Source of the DNA: Shimia sp965227725 | GTDB lineage: Bacteria; Pseudomonadota; Alphaproteobacteria; Rhodobacterales; Rhodobacteraceae | DNA: 64,000 nucleotides | Assembly (NCBI RefSeq): GCF_965227725.1 | Contig: NZ_CBDDGH010000003.1 | Location: forward strand, 124,001-188,000 | Reading direction: 5' to 3' | In this document: piece after piece, positions 25,799 to 33,839 of the stretch | Position numbering within the stretch: position 1 is the first letter of the stretch | How the letters are laid out: each line of letters begins with the position of its first letter | Translations under genes and position numbers: made by a program | Notes under the pieces: generated by a model | The model's database searches: none | Told to the model about the DNA's origin: nothing | What the model saw: only the letters and a program-made list of their open reading frames with translations

Positions 25799-27001
25799 AT
25801 GACCAACAACACCCAAGTGGACATTCTTATTTCCGGTGGCGGCATCGCCGGGCTGACCGCAGCCGCCGCCTTTGGCAGCGCCGGGTTCTCCGTGCAATGT
25901 GTGGACCCGACGCCCCCGATCACAGAACGGGACGCGGCTGGTGCCGACATGCGCAGCACCGCCTTTTTGCAACCGGCGCGCAGCCTTCTGGATGAAGCCG
26001 GCCTTTGGGCGCGGCTGGAAGACCACGCCGCCCCGCTTCAGGTCATGCGAATCGTGGATGCAGGCGGCGAGTTTGCCGAGCCTCGCATCGTCAAAGATTT
26101 TGACGCTTCAGACCTGTCTGATCTGCCCTTTGGCTGGAACCTGCCAAACTGGCTGCTGCGCCGCGAAATGCTTGCCCGCCTGCAAGACCTCGAAAATGTC
26201 GATCTGCGTCTTGGCTGTGGCACCCAGAGCCTCTTCACCCGCACCAATGAAGCGCGCGTCGGCCTGACCGATGGCAGCCAGACCCGTGCCAAACTGGTGA
26301 TCGCTGCAGACGGGCGCAATTCGCCCATGCGCAAGGCCGCGGGCATTGATGTGAAAACCATCCGCTACGGCCAGAAAGCGCTGGCTCTGGCGGTGACACA
26401 TCCGATCCCGCACGCAAATGTCTCAACGGAAATCCACCGCTCCGGCGGACCGTTCACCCTGGTGCCGCTGCCGGACTACAACGGCATGCCCTCCTCCGCC
26501 CTTGTATGGATGGAACGCGGCCCGCGCGCGGACGCTCTGCTGACCATGGAGAAAGAGGCCTTTGAGGCGGAGATGACCGAGCGCAGCTGTGGCCTCTTTG
26601 GCCCGCTTACGCTGGCGTCAAACCGCACCCTCTGGCCGATCATCTCCCAATCCGCAGAACGTCTGGACGGCGAACGTCTCGCACTTGTGGCAGAGGCCGC
26701 ACATGTGGTGCCGCCCATCGGCGCTCAGGGGCTGAACATGAGCCTTGGGGACATGCGTGTCTTGCTTGATCTGGCCAAATCCGATCCTGCGAACCTCGGC
26801 AGCGCCGCGATGCTGGCAAGCTATCACCGCAAGCGGCACACGGAGATCAAGCTGCGGGTGCAGGGCATCGACCTTTTGAACCGCGCCTCCATGGCCGAAG
26901 CTCAGCCTCTGCGCAATGCCCGCGCCATGGGCCTGAACGCGCTCTATGCGATGGGGCCGGTCCGTAAGACGCTTATGCAGATGGGTCTTGGCGCACGCTA
27001 A
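25799..27001 (+). CDS. UbiH/UbiF-family FAD-dependent hydroxylase
   Basis: A 400-residue flavoprotein monooxygenase. The FAD-binding GxGxxG is in ISGGGIAGLTAAAAF, the DG motif is VIAADGRNSPMRKAAGI, and the second FAD motif region is LVAEAAHVVPPIGAQGLNMSLGD. The family usually has GDAAH where this protein has AEAAH, but the P-x-GAQGLN core is intact. It most likely hydroxylates a ring carbon in ubiquinone synthesis, an O2-dependent inner-membrane-associated step. The start has AGGAGG eight bases upstream. Confidence 0.9.
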   Translation: MTNNTQVDILISGGGIAGLTAAAAFGSAGFSVQCVDPTPPITERDAAGADMRSTAFLQPARSLLDEAGLWARLEDHAAPLQVMRIVDAGGEFAEPRIVKDFDASDLSDLPFGWNLPNWLLRREMLARLQDLENVDLRLGCGTQSLFTRTNEARVGLTDGSQTRAKLVIAADGRNSPMRKAAGIDVKTIRYGQKALALAVTHPIPHANVSTEIHRSGGPFTLVPLPDYNGMPSSALVWMERGPRADALLTMEKEAFEAEMTERSCGLFGPLTLASNRTLWPIISQSAERLDGERLALVAEAAHVVPPIGAQGLNMSLGDMRVLLDLAKSDPANLGSAAMLASYHRKRHTEIKLRVQGIDLLNRASMAEAQPLRNARAMGLNALYAMGPVRKTLMQMGLGAR

Positions 27002-27025
27002 GGCCTCCTGCCTGCTGCAAGTGGC

Positions 27026-27784
27026 TCAGAGAGGTGCGCAGGCGAGTGCCGCCTCAAAGGACTTAGGGCCTTTGAAAGCACCGATGGCGCGGGTCTGAAG
27101 GCGCGCGTCGCTGAGCCGTGTCGCCATAACATTGCCCCAGGTGGCGTCGGCGGTGATTAACTCAACTCCTTCGCCGCAGTCCCTGACACCACCGGAGATA
27201 AAGTCCTCTCCGATGCGGTGGTTGGTCAGCTCGGTCAGCGTGGCAACTTCGGTCAATTGATTGTCTTCAAACCGCCACACGCGCAGCGTTTTGGCCAGAT
27301 GCGGGCGATCGATATAGGCGATTTCCACATGCCCGTCCCCATCAAGATCGGCAGCGCCAATCGGGGCCAGCCAGCGGTTGCGAGTGCCAATATGCGGGGT
27401 GGCGGCACGGAGCCCCGCCGCGTCATAGATCGCCAGCCGCGCGCCTTTGGTCTGGCTGCTTTCCACCACGATGACATCGCGGCTGCCGTCGCCGTCCACA
27501 TCCACCAATCGCGGTGCAATGTCTTCAAAAACGAGATGTTCAGGCAATGTGATGCGCAGGGTTTTCTGCGCATCCGTGACCATCTCAAGAGCGCCATATT
27601 CAATGGCGTCCCCCAGAACACCATGCGCATAGCGCGTGGTCTCATCTGTGTAGCGTGCCGAGGTGATGTCCGCCGTGGCGCTGCCCGCGCCGATCAGTGT
27701 TGCCACCAAGCTCAGAGAGCCGCACAGCGCGCGCCAAGAGGGCCTTTGCCCCCTCTGCGCCACAACAGACATCACAGCAGTCAT
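27026..27784 (-). CDS. Exported FG-GAP/VCBS-repeat protein
   Basis: A 252-residue secreted protein with a signal peptide (GSLSLVATLIGAGSATAD). Two calcium-binding type repeats are seen: LVDVDGDGSRDVIVVES and AADLDGDGHVEIAYID, in the DxDGDG form of FG-GAP/VCBS beta-propeller blades. The C-terminus has paired cysteines (RDCGEGVEL and ALACAPL). The function is unknown. Its start overlaps the ferredoxin stop by one base (TGATG), so it is translated after the ferredoxin gene although one product is exported and the other is cytoplasmic. Confidence 0.85.
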   Translation of the reverse strand: MTAVMSVVAQRGQRPSWRALCGSLSLVATLIGAGSATADITSARYTDETTRYAHGVLGDAIEYGALEMVTDAQKTLRITLPEHLVFEDIAPRLVDVDGDGSRDVIVVESSQTKGARLAIYDAAGLRAATPHIGTRNRWLAPIGAADLDGDGHVEIAYIDRPHLAKTLRVWRFEDNQLTEVATLTELTNHRIGEDFISGGVRDCGEGVELITADATWGNVMATRLSDARLQTRAIGAFKGPKSFEAALACAPL

Positions 27785-28107
27785 CAGATCTGTTTTTCCG
27801 GCATTTTGACCACAAGGCCATCCAGCGCGTCAGTCACTTTGATCTGGCAGGTCAGACGGGAGGTGGTTGGGTTTGGCTCAAAGGCGAAATCCAGCATGTC
27901 TTCCTCCATATCGTCTTTCGCGGGGAGCTTCTCAACCCAGGCGTCGTCAATATAGACATGGCAGGTCGAACAGGCACAGGCACCACCACAGTCTGCCTCA
28001 ATGCCCGGGATATTGTTGTCGCGTGCGCCTTCCATCACGGTAAGGCCATTGGCGACCTCAACCACGTGTTCGGTTCCATTATGCTCGACATAGGTAATTT
28101 TTGCCAT
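27784..28107 (-). CDS. [2Fe-2S] ferredoxin, adrenodoxin type
   Basis: A 107-residue electron carrier. The cluster ligands are Cys40, Cys46, Cys49 and Cys87 in EADCGGACACSTCHVYI and SRLTCQI, the C-x5-C-x2-C-x37-C spacing of vertebrate-type ferredoxins such as FdVI/FdxB. Such ferredoxins serve cytochrome P450s, iron-sulfur assembly or heme A synthesis. The start has GGAGCC upstream. It leads the FG-GAP protein gene in a two-gene unit. Confidence 0.95.
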   Translation of the reverse strand: MAKITYVEHNGTEHVVEVANGLTVMEGARDNNIPGIEADCGGACACSTCHVYIDDAWVEKLPAKDDMEEDMLDFAFEPNPTTSRLTCQIKVTDALDGLVVKMPEKQI

Positions 28108-28332
28108 GTCTGGCGGCTCCTCTCAAAAACTGTTCGCATCCCTAGTTAGTCAACGGCGGGCGCTGCTTCCAGCCCCTTTCGCGCCATAAAATGCGTGCCT
28201 TTGAGGCATATCATGCATTTTGCCCATCTGTTTGCGCGCGAAATGCCACAGGTCCGCGCCTATGCGCCGCAGGACAGAGTTTCGCTAAGCCGCAAAACAG
28301 GTTACAAAGGGGTCAAACAAAGAGGCCCGAGC

Positions 28333-28905
28333 ATGCCCGTTTTCACAACTCTCAGACCTGTCGCCCTGGCGACAGCCCTCAGCGCGCTGATGTTTCACGG
28401 CGGCTGCGATCCGAGTGCTGTGGATTCGCCTTACCTCGCAGCCCGCAGCGCGCCGGAGATCATTCGCGCCGGAGAAAGCGGCACACCGCCCAGCGCACGG
28501 GCCGGAAGTTGCTGGGGGCGTGATGTCACCCCGGCGGTCGTGGAAACGGTCAGCAATCAGATCATGGTGCAACCGCCCGAGGTGCTTGCCGATGGCACCG
28601 TCTTGGCCCCCGGTATTTTCCGCACCGAAACCCAGCAGCGTATCGTGCGCGAACGACGCGAGCTTTGGTTTGAAACGCCCTGCCCCGAGGTCTGGACCGA
28701 AGAGTTCACCGCCTCTGTTCAGCGGGCACTGAAAGTGCGCGGGCTCTATTTTGGCGGCATCAGCGGGATCCCTGACGGGCGCACCCGCGCCGCAATCCAG
28801 CGCTACCAAAAGGCCGGGGGTCTGGACAGCGCCATCCTCTCCATTGAGAGCGCACGGCGGCTTGGCCTGATCGCGGTACCGCGCGAGACGCTTGAAGCTT
28901 CATAG
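28333..28905 (+). CDS. Peptidoglycan-binding domain protein, exported
   Basis: A 190-residue exported protein. The N-terminal signal segment (MPVFTTLRPVALATALSALM) is followed by HGGC, a poor match to a lipobox, so lipidation is uncertain. The C-terminal 65 residues form a peptidoglycan-binding_1 domain: VQRALKVRGLYFGGISGIPD then GRTRAAIQRYQKAGGL. A cysteine pair (CWGRD and ETPCPEVW) lies in between. Start ATG 28333 has AGAGG nearby; the reading frame extends upstream without support. A terminator follows. Confidence 0.85.
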   Translation: MPVFTTLRPVALATALSALMFHGGCDPSAVDSPYLAARSAPEIIRAGESGTPPSARAGSCWGRDVTPAVVETVSNQIMVQPPEVLADGTVLAPGIFRTETQQRIVRERRELWFETPCPEVWTEEFTASVQRALKVRGLYFGGISGIPDGRTRAAIQRYQKAGGLDSAILSIESARRLGLIAVPRETLEAS

Positions 28906-28914
28906 CAACAAAAA

Positions 28915-28938
28915 AAGGGCGCCACAGCGGGCGCCCTT
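28915..28938. terminator. Bidirectional terminator between the peptidoglycan-binding protein and DegP genes
   Basis: A 9-bp perfect stem (AAGGGCGCC and GGCGCCCTT) with a six-base loop, an A-run on the left, lying between two convergent genes. Confidence 0.8.
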
Positions 28939-28957
28939 AAGATCTTTGTGAGTTGCG

Positions 28958-30433
28958 TCAGTCCTGAATGTTGAGCGCAACGAAACGTGGCTCACCAGCG
29001 CGACGCACCAACAGCAGCAGAGATTTGCGCCCGGCGTCTTTTGCCTCTTGGATGCGATCTTCCAGATCATCAATGGAGCGCAGCTTCTGCTGGCCAGCCT
29101 CGGTCAGCACATCGCCAGACCGCAGCCCCTTTTCAAAGGCCTTGGAGGTCTCATCCACATTGGTCACAACCAAGCCCTCGGTGCTGTCAGACAGCTCCAT
29201 CTCGGTGCGCATCTCATCGGTCAGCGTGGTCACGGTGAGGCCAAGGATTTCTTTTTCCTTCGGCTCCTCAGACGGGGCTGGCTGGCTCGCTGGCACCGCG
29301 CCTTCGGCTTCTTCACGACGCCCCAGAGTGACCGCAAGCGTCACCTCAGAGCCATCGCGCAGCACCACTACGTCTACGGTTTTGCCAACACTGGTGTTGC
29401 CAACGCTGCGCACCAGACCGCGCACATCGGCCACCTCATCGCCATCAAAGCTCAGGATCACGTCGCCGGACTGCATACCGGCTTCCAGAGCGGGACCTTC
29501 CGGCACATCGGTGACCATCGCACCGGCTGCGTTTTTTAGGCCTTCAACCGCGTCAACCATGTCTTCGGTCACATCCTGAATGCGTACGCCAAGCCAGCCG
29601 CGGCGGGTTTCGCCGAATTCCTGCAGCTGATCCACCACACGGGTCACAACGTTGGACGCCATGGAAAAGCCGATACCGATCGAGCCGCCATTGGGGGACA
29701 AAATCGCGGTATTCACGCCGATCACTTCGCCGTCCATGTTGAACAGCGGACCACCGGAGTTGCCGCGGTTAATTGCTGCGTCGGTCTGAATGTAGTCGTC
29801 ATAAGCGCCGGACAATGCACGGCCACGCTGCGATACGATGCCAGCCGACACAGAGAAGCCCTGCCCCAGCGGGTTGCCCATGGCCATAACCCAATCGCCA
29901 ATGCGGGCCGCGTCACTGTTGCCAAATTCCACAAATTCCAGCGGCTCGTCAGAGTCGACCTTCAGCAGCGCGATATCGGTATTGCGGTCGGTACCGATCA
30001 CTTTGGCTGGCAGCTCCTCGCCGGAGTAGAACTCAACAAGGATTTCATCTGCGCCTTCGATCACGTGGTTGTTTGTCACCACAAAGCCGTCTTCAGAGAT
30101 CACAAACCCCGAGCCCAATGCAGAGCTGCGGCGCGGACGGTCGCCCTGCCCCTGCTGGCGATCCTGAAACTCGCGGAAGAAGTCTTCAAACGGGGAGCCC
30201 TCAGGCACGATGCCCTGCGGGCCTGTGCGCCCAGCCACCACAGTGGAGGTGGTGATGTTCACCACAGAAGGGCTGATCTGTTCGGCAAGCTCTGCAAAGC
30301 TGACGGGACGGTCGTTCTGGGCCAGCGCGGTGAGAGATTGCGCCACATAGAGCGCGGCCGCCAGAAGCATCAACCAAGTCATACGCCAAAAGGCGTGAGT
30401 CGGACGTGTGTCCGTGAGTGTGTCAGAAAACAC
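28958..30433 (-). CDS. degP: Do-family periplasmic serine protease (DegP/DegQ type)
   Basis: A 491-residue HtrA-type protease-chaperone for misfolded envelope proteins. An N-terminal signal or anchor helix (TWLMLLAAALYVAQSLTALA) precedes the trypsin-like domain, with the triad His123 (TNNHVIEGA), Asp153 (NTDIALLKV) and Ser226 (NRGNSGGPL). Two PDZ domains follow (about 300-390 and 400-490). Length and layout are normal. Alphaproteobacteria often keep this gene next to hflK-hflC-DUF2065; here it stands alone about 9 kb away. A short inverted repeat (30464-30480) lies upstream. Confidence 0.95.
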   Translation of the reverse strand: MFSDTLTDTRPTHAFWRMTWLMLLAAALYVAQSLTALAQNDRPVSFAELAEQISPSVVNITTSTVVAGRTGPQGIVPEGSPFEDFFREFQDRQQGQGDRPRRSSALGSGFVISEDGFVVTNNHVIEGADEILVEFYSGEELPAKVIGTDRNTDIALLKVDSDEPLEFVEFGNSDAARIGDWVMAMGNPLGQGFSVSAGIVSQRGRALSGAYDDYIQTDAAINRGNSGGPLFNMDGEVIGVNTAILSPNGGSIGIGFSMASNVVTRVVDQLQEFGETRRGWLGVRIQDVTEDMVDAVEGLKNAAGAMVTDVPEGPALEAGMQSGDVILSFDGDEVADVRGLVRSVGNTSVGKTVDVVVLRDGSEVTLAVTLGRREEAEGAVPASQPAPSEEPKEKEILGLTVTTLTDEMRTEMELSDSTEGLVVTNVDETSKAFEKGLRSGDVLTEAGQQKLRSIDDLEDRIQEAKDAGRKSLLLLVRRAGEPRFVALNIQD

Positions 30434-30463
30434 GGTCGGTTCTCCTTTGGTGTTTCATAACCA

Positions 30464-30480
30464 GACAGGCCAAGCCTGTC
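30464..30480. repeat. Inverted repeat in the degP upstream region
   Basis: GACAGGC-CAA-GCCTGTC is a perfect inverted repeat of two seven-base arms, about 30 bases before the degP ATG. It may be an operator or a leader hairpin; degP-type genes are usually stress-induced, but no matching regulator is identified here. Confidence 0.4.
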
Positions 30481-30578
30481 GTCTGTACAAAGCATGTGCT
30501 CTTCGGGGGCAGGATTCAACCACCTGACCGCCGCGTTGGCACAATTGCCCGTGAACCGGCGTGATATTTTAGGAAGGG

Positions 30579-30597
30579 CGAAGGGCTGAGCCCTTCG
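30579..30597 (-). terminator. Hairpin after the hemP operon
   Basis: CGAAGGGC-TGA-GCCCTTCG, an 8-bp perfect stem that begins four bases after the stop of the gene at 30601 on the minus strand. It lacks a good T-run, so it may act as an RNA-stabilising end rather than a full terminator. Confidence 0.45.
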
Positions 30598-30600
30598 ACA

Positions 30601-31113
30601 TCAGTGCAAAGTGAGAGAGGCAGCGGCTTGCGTCTCTGCCTTCAGCGAAGGCCGTTTGGGCACAGGGCGTCGCTTTGGCTTGGGCACGGCCCGTGTGAAC
30701 GCCGCCAGCGCAATGCCAAATTCTGCGGCAAGTCCCGAAAAACAAAGGGCCATATCCGGGCGCACGATCAACGACGCAAGCAGCGCGGCATCTTCGTTTT
30801 CTCCGTTTGACGCCGCCTCGATCAGATGCGCAAACACAGCCTCATCGGCCCCCAGACAGTTGCAATAGAGCCCGTGACGGCACAAAGGGCGGCGGCCAAA
30901 CTGGTAACCAACCTGCATCAAATCGGCAAACACACCGCTCACATTGCGGGCGCGCTCCGGCCCCAGAGCCATACCCAAACTGTTCTGCAAAGCGGCCTGC
31001 CCCTCGGGATCACGCTCCCAATGGCGCAACCACCGCACGGCCAATCGCTCTACATCATTGAGATCCTCGAGCAATCCGACGCGCTGCGCTCCGCGTGTCA
31101 TCGCGCCGCTCAT
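30601..31113 (-). CDS. Unknown protein translationally coupled to HemP (170 aa)
   Basis: I do not recognise a family. The protein is mostly helical and soluble: a leucine-rich start (GLLEDLNDVERLAVRWLRHW), a central cysteine cluster CRHGLYCNCLGADE that could hold a metal or heme, and a basic Pro/Lys-rich tail (PKPKRRPVPKRP). Its start overlaps the hemP stop by four bases (ATGA), so the two are made together. That link, plus the inverted repeat in front of hemP, suggests a role in iron or heme handling; this is inference only. Confidence 0.7.
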   Translation of the reverse strand: MSGAMTRGAQRVGLLEDLNDVERLAVRWLRHWERDPEGQAALQNSLGMALGPERARNVSGVFADLMQVGYQFGRRPLCRHGLYCNCLGADEAVFAHLIEAASNGENEDAALLASLIVRPDMALCFSGLAAEFGIALAAFTRAVPKPKRRPVPKRPSLKAETQAAASLTLH

Positions 31114-31268
31114 TTGGTCAGAATCAATTTTCCTGCGCGGGTGATGCGCAGCGTATACAGCTGGTCATTCAGGCGAATGTGCGCCAGACCGTTTTCCCCG
31201 GTCAGGATACGCGCATCGTGCACTGGCATCGCATTTGTGTAGTCGGTGGTCTGAGTTTGCATGGTCAT
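31110..31268 (-). CDS. hemP: Hemin uptake protein HemP
   Basis: A 52-residue protein of the HemP family. The conserved block HDARILTGENGLAHIRLNDQ and the following YTLRITRAGKLILTK make the identification safe. HemP is an iron-regulated small protein tied to heme uptake; in some bacteria it activates the heme transporter genes. The ATG at 31268 has GGAG six bases upstream. No heme transporter genes are in the window. The inverted repeat 31325-31337 lies upstream. Confidence 0.93.
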   Translation of the reverse strand: MTMQTQTTDYTNAMPVHDARILTGENGLAHIRLNDQLYTLRITRAGKLILTK

Positions 31269-31324
31269 GGGACGCTCCATCAATTGCGGTGTTCGGCTTC
31301 CCATCGGGTGGCTGACTCCTTTCT

Positions 31325-31337
31325 GACTATTTTAGTC
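31325..31337. promoter_or_regulatory. Inverted repeat upstream of hemP, candidate iron-responsive operator
   Basis: GACTA-TTT-TAGTC is a perfect inverted repeat 57 bases before the hemP ATG. hemP is iron-repressed in the bacteria where it has been studied, so this is a fair candidate for an iron regulator (Fur/Mur, RirA, Irr or the rhodobacterial IscR system). Which of them cannot be told from one site. Confidence 0.5.
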
Positions 31338-31381
31338 GGAATTGTCAACGCTTCAAAATCAAACTCTGCCGACCAAGCAAA

Positions 31382-31403
31382 ACAGCGCCCCGAAAGGCGC
31401 TGT
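31382..31403 (-). terminator. Terminator after the transglycosylase lipoprotein gene
   Basis: ACAGCGCC and GGCGCTGT form an 8-bp perfect stem with a six-base loop; read on the minus strand it is followed by TTTTGC. It separates the transglycosylase gene from the hemP unit. Confidence 0.65.
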
Positions 31404-31439
31404 GAAACGTGTGTCTTGCTTGAAAGTCTGGCGCTGCGC

Positions 31440-32027
31440 TTACCAGATCCGCGAACAGCTCTTCAGCTGCTGCTGGTAGCGCGCCGAGCGGCTGGCCACA
31501 TCATCGGCAATCCGCGTCAGCCAAGGCTTATTGCGATAGTTGCCGCGCGCGTAGCCGGTATGACCTTCGTGATAGTTCAGGTACTGCGCACGCGCGTCAT
31601 GCAGGGACACACCGTTGCGGTCACGCGATTCATTCATGTACCAGCCCATAAAATCAGTAGCATCGCGAATGTCATCGCGCCGCGCACCCCGGCTGCGGGT
31701 CTCGCGCTTATATTCATCCCACGTGCCATCCAGCGCCTGCGCATAGCCATAAGCGCTGCTCTGACGGCCCATCGGCAGCACACCCAAGGCATATTTATGC
31801 GGTGTCCGCGCGTTGCCAATGAATTTGCTCTCCTGATACAGCACAGCCATCTGCACATGCACCGGAACCCCCCACTTACGCTGGGTGGCGCTGAACGCGC
31901 GCTTGAAGTGCGGCCGTTCTTTCAGAATCGCACAAGCGTTTTCCAAATTGCTGGGCGCGCGGGTATCGGTGCTGCTACACGCAGCCACAAAGCCCAAAAG
32001 CACCAGCGCGAAGAGAAGTCTGCTCAT
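31440..32027 (-). CDS. Transglycosylase SLT-domain lipoprotein
   Basis: A 195-residue lipoprotein with a clear lipobox (LLGFVAACSS, Cys17). The SLT-like domain has the catalytic Glu in MAVLYQESKFIG, then SAYGYAQALDGTWDEY and YLNYHEGHTGY. This matches the lytic transglycosylase fold that cuts peptidoglycan glycan strands, attached to the outer membrane. A single-gene unit closed by its own terminator. Confidence 0.9.
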   Translation of the reverse strand: MSRLLFALVLLGFVAACSSTDTRAPSNLENACAILKERPHFKRAFSATQRKWGVPVHVQMAVLYQESKFIGNARTPHKYALGVLPMGRQSSAYGYAQALDGTWDEYKRETRSRGARRDDIRDATDFMGWYMNESRDRNGVSLHDARAQYLNYHEGHTGYARGNYRNKPWLTRIADDVASRSARYQQQLKSCSRIW

Positions 32028-32104
32028 CTGCCTCTCGCTATATCGTATTGTCTTTTTTGGCAGTCTACCGGATTTTTGCTGCGGCGGTAAATCACAATTG
32101 GACG

Positions 32105-32986
32105 TTATAACAACAAGGTTAACAGGAGCGGCAGCCCAATAACCGACGCCACAGTGGACACCACCACAAAGCCCGCAACCGCATCCGCATCCGCCTCATA
32201 TTTCTCCGCCAGAAGATAGCTGCTGACCCCCACAGGCATCGCCATCTGCAGCACCAGAACGCCCAGCAAAAGACCTGACAGCCCAAACAACGAGGCGATT
32301 CCCCAACCGATCGCAGCACAGGCCAGAAACTTCACAACCGACAGGCAGACCGCAATCATCACCCGCCCGGGTGTCAGCCGCGCCACGGCAACCCCAAGCG
32401 TCAGCAACATAAGCGGGATGGCCATCTGCCCGATCAAATCAAGCGTGTTGGTCATAAAGTCGGGCGTCTCCCAGCCCATGTAGAGAAACAGCGCGCCCAG
32501 CAAAGTGGCCCAGATCATCGGCTCCTGCACCATTTTGCCCAATGCCCCCTCGCCCGCCACGATCCAGATGCCCCAGGTGAAGGACAAGAGCGCTGTGACC
32601 GCCAAAAGCACAACTGAGGCTTCAAGCCCGGCCTGCCCGAACGCAAACAGCGCAAGCGGCACGCCAAGGTTGCCGGTATTGCCAAAAATGAACGGCGCAA
32701 GATAGGTGCGCAGGTCCAAACCGGCCAGCTTCAGGAGCAGCCAACCGAGCGCGCCGGTCGCAAAATATCCAGCAAATCCAGCGGCCGTCAGCCGCGCCAA
32801 ATCGCCAAGATCCGCCTCCGTTTTCATCAGCGCCGTAAAGATCAGACAGGGCACCGCCAAATTCACGCCAAGGCGCGTAACGAATTGAATTCGATACTCA
32901 AAACCCGCCTTGACCCAGGCAAATCCAACCCCCGCAACCAGGAACACCGGCGCGACAATTTCCAACACTGTTAAGATTAGGTTCAC
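32105..32986 (-). CDS. AEC-family (auxin efflux carrier type) transporter
   Basis: A 293-residue membrane protein with about ten hydrophobic segments in two halves. Family features are the start LEIVAPVFLVAGVGFAWVKAG, the FGNTGNLGVPLALFAFG segment in the first half, and QMAMPVGVSSYLLAEKYEAD in the second. AEC carriers move small organic acids such as malonate or malate across the inner membrane. No metabolic partner gene is adjacent, so the substrate is unknown. Confidence 0.9.
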   Translation of the reverse strand: MNLILTVLEIVAPVFLVAGVGFAWVKAGFEYRIQFVTRLGVNLAVPCLIFTALMKTEADLGDLARLTAAGFAGYFATGALGWLLLKLAGLDLRTYLAPFIFGNTGNLGVPLALFAFGQAGLEASVVLLAVTALLSFTWGIWIVAGEGALGKMVQEPMIWATLLGALFLYMGWETPDFMTNTLDLIGQMAIPLMLLTLGVAVARLTPGRVMIAVCLSVVKFLACAAIGWGIASLFGLSGLLLGVLVLQMAMPVGVSSYLLAEKYEADADAVAGFVVVSTVASVIGLPLLLTLLL

Positions 32987-33069
32987 AGACTGTTTCCCGC
33001 TAAAATTCGGCTAAAGTTGGACAAAGCCCCCTTGCAGGGTCTAACTTTGAGGAGTAGGGCCTGCAACAC

Positions 33070-33396
33070 ATGTTAAAAACACGCGCGAAATATTACCTTG
33101 GCCAAGTGGTCCGTCACCGCAAGCATCCTTTCCGGGGTGTGGTGTTTGATGTTGATCCCGAATTTGCCAACACCGAAGAGTGGTACGAAGCCATTCCCGA
33201 GGACAGCCGCCCTGCGAAAGAGCAACCTTTCTATCACCTGCTGGCTGAAAACGAACAAAGCTACTATGTGGCCTATGTGTCAGAGCAGAACCTGATTGCG
33301 GACTACTCCGGCGAGCCTGTGACCCATCCAGATCTGGATGAGATGTTCGGCCCGTTTGAAGACGGCTCCTACCCGCTGCATTTCGCACTGAACTGA
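33070..33396 (+). CDS. hspQ: Heat shock protein HspQ
   Basis: A 108-residue HspQ/YccV-family protein: KYYLGQVVRHRKHPFRGVVF at the start, DPEFANTEEWYEAIP in the middle, and YYVAYVSEQNLIADYSGEPV later. HspQ binds hemimethylated DNA in vitro and acts as a specificity factor of the Lon protease in enterobacteria. It stands alone, divergent from the AEC carrier, and ends at a strong terminator. Confidence 0.95.
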   Translation: MLKTRAKYYLGQVVRHRKHPFRGVVFDVDPEFANTEEWYEAIPEDSRPAKEQPFYHLLAENEQSYYVAYVSEQNLIADYSGEPVTHPDLDEMFGPFEDGSYPLHFALN

Positions 33397-33419
33397 GATC
33401 TGCCAAACACACATGAAGC

Positions 33420-33450
33420 AACGCCGGGCCACCTGACCCGGCGTTATTGT
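33420..33450. terminator. Bidirectional terminator after hspQ
   Basis: AACGCCGGG and CCCGGCGTT form a 9-bp perfect stem with an eight-base loop followed by ATTGTTT, between convergent hspQ and the rhodanese gene. Confidence 0.8.
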
Positions 33451-33837
33451 TTACTCGGTGACAATCGGCGCGCCGCGTTTTTTCCATGCGCCATAGCCGC
33501 CTTCCATTTCTGCGATGTTCTCGACACCCATGTCCTGCAGCGCCTTCACCGAAAGCGCAGAGCGCCAGGCGCTGGCGCAATAGAGGATCAGCGTCTTGTC
33601 GGTTGCCAGCTCCTCTTTGTGGTAAGGGCTGTCTGGCGCAATCCAGAATTCCAGCATGCCGCGCGGCGCATGAAAGGCGCCTTCAATGCGCCCATCGCGC
33701 GCCAGCTCACGCGGATCTCTGATGTCGACAAACAGCGCCTCGCCTGCGGCCACCATTTCGGCGGCCTCTTCCTGCGACAGCGTCCGAATGTCCGCTTTCG
33801 CGTTCTCCACAAGTGTTTTGATTGGTGTGATGGCCAT
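33451..33837 (-). CDS. Rhodanese-like domain protein
   Basis: A 128-residue single-domain rhodanese. The active-site loop is LYCASAWRSA with the sulfur-carrying Cys87; the CH2A-like region is FVDIRDPRELARDGRIEGAFH. It likely transfers or carries sulfane sulfur in the cytoplasm. It begins two bases after the gamma-glutamyltransferase gene ends, so the two are one unit; GGT would supply cysteine from glutathione, which makes a joint role in sulfur use plausible. Confidence 0.92.
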   Translation of the reverse strand: MAITPIKTLVENAKADIRTLSQEEAAEMVAAGEALFVDIRDPRELARDGRIEGAFHAPRGMLEFWIAPDSPYHKEELATDKTLILYCASAWRSALSVKALQDMGVENIAEMEGGYGAWKKRGAPIVTE

Positions 33838-33839
33838 GA

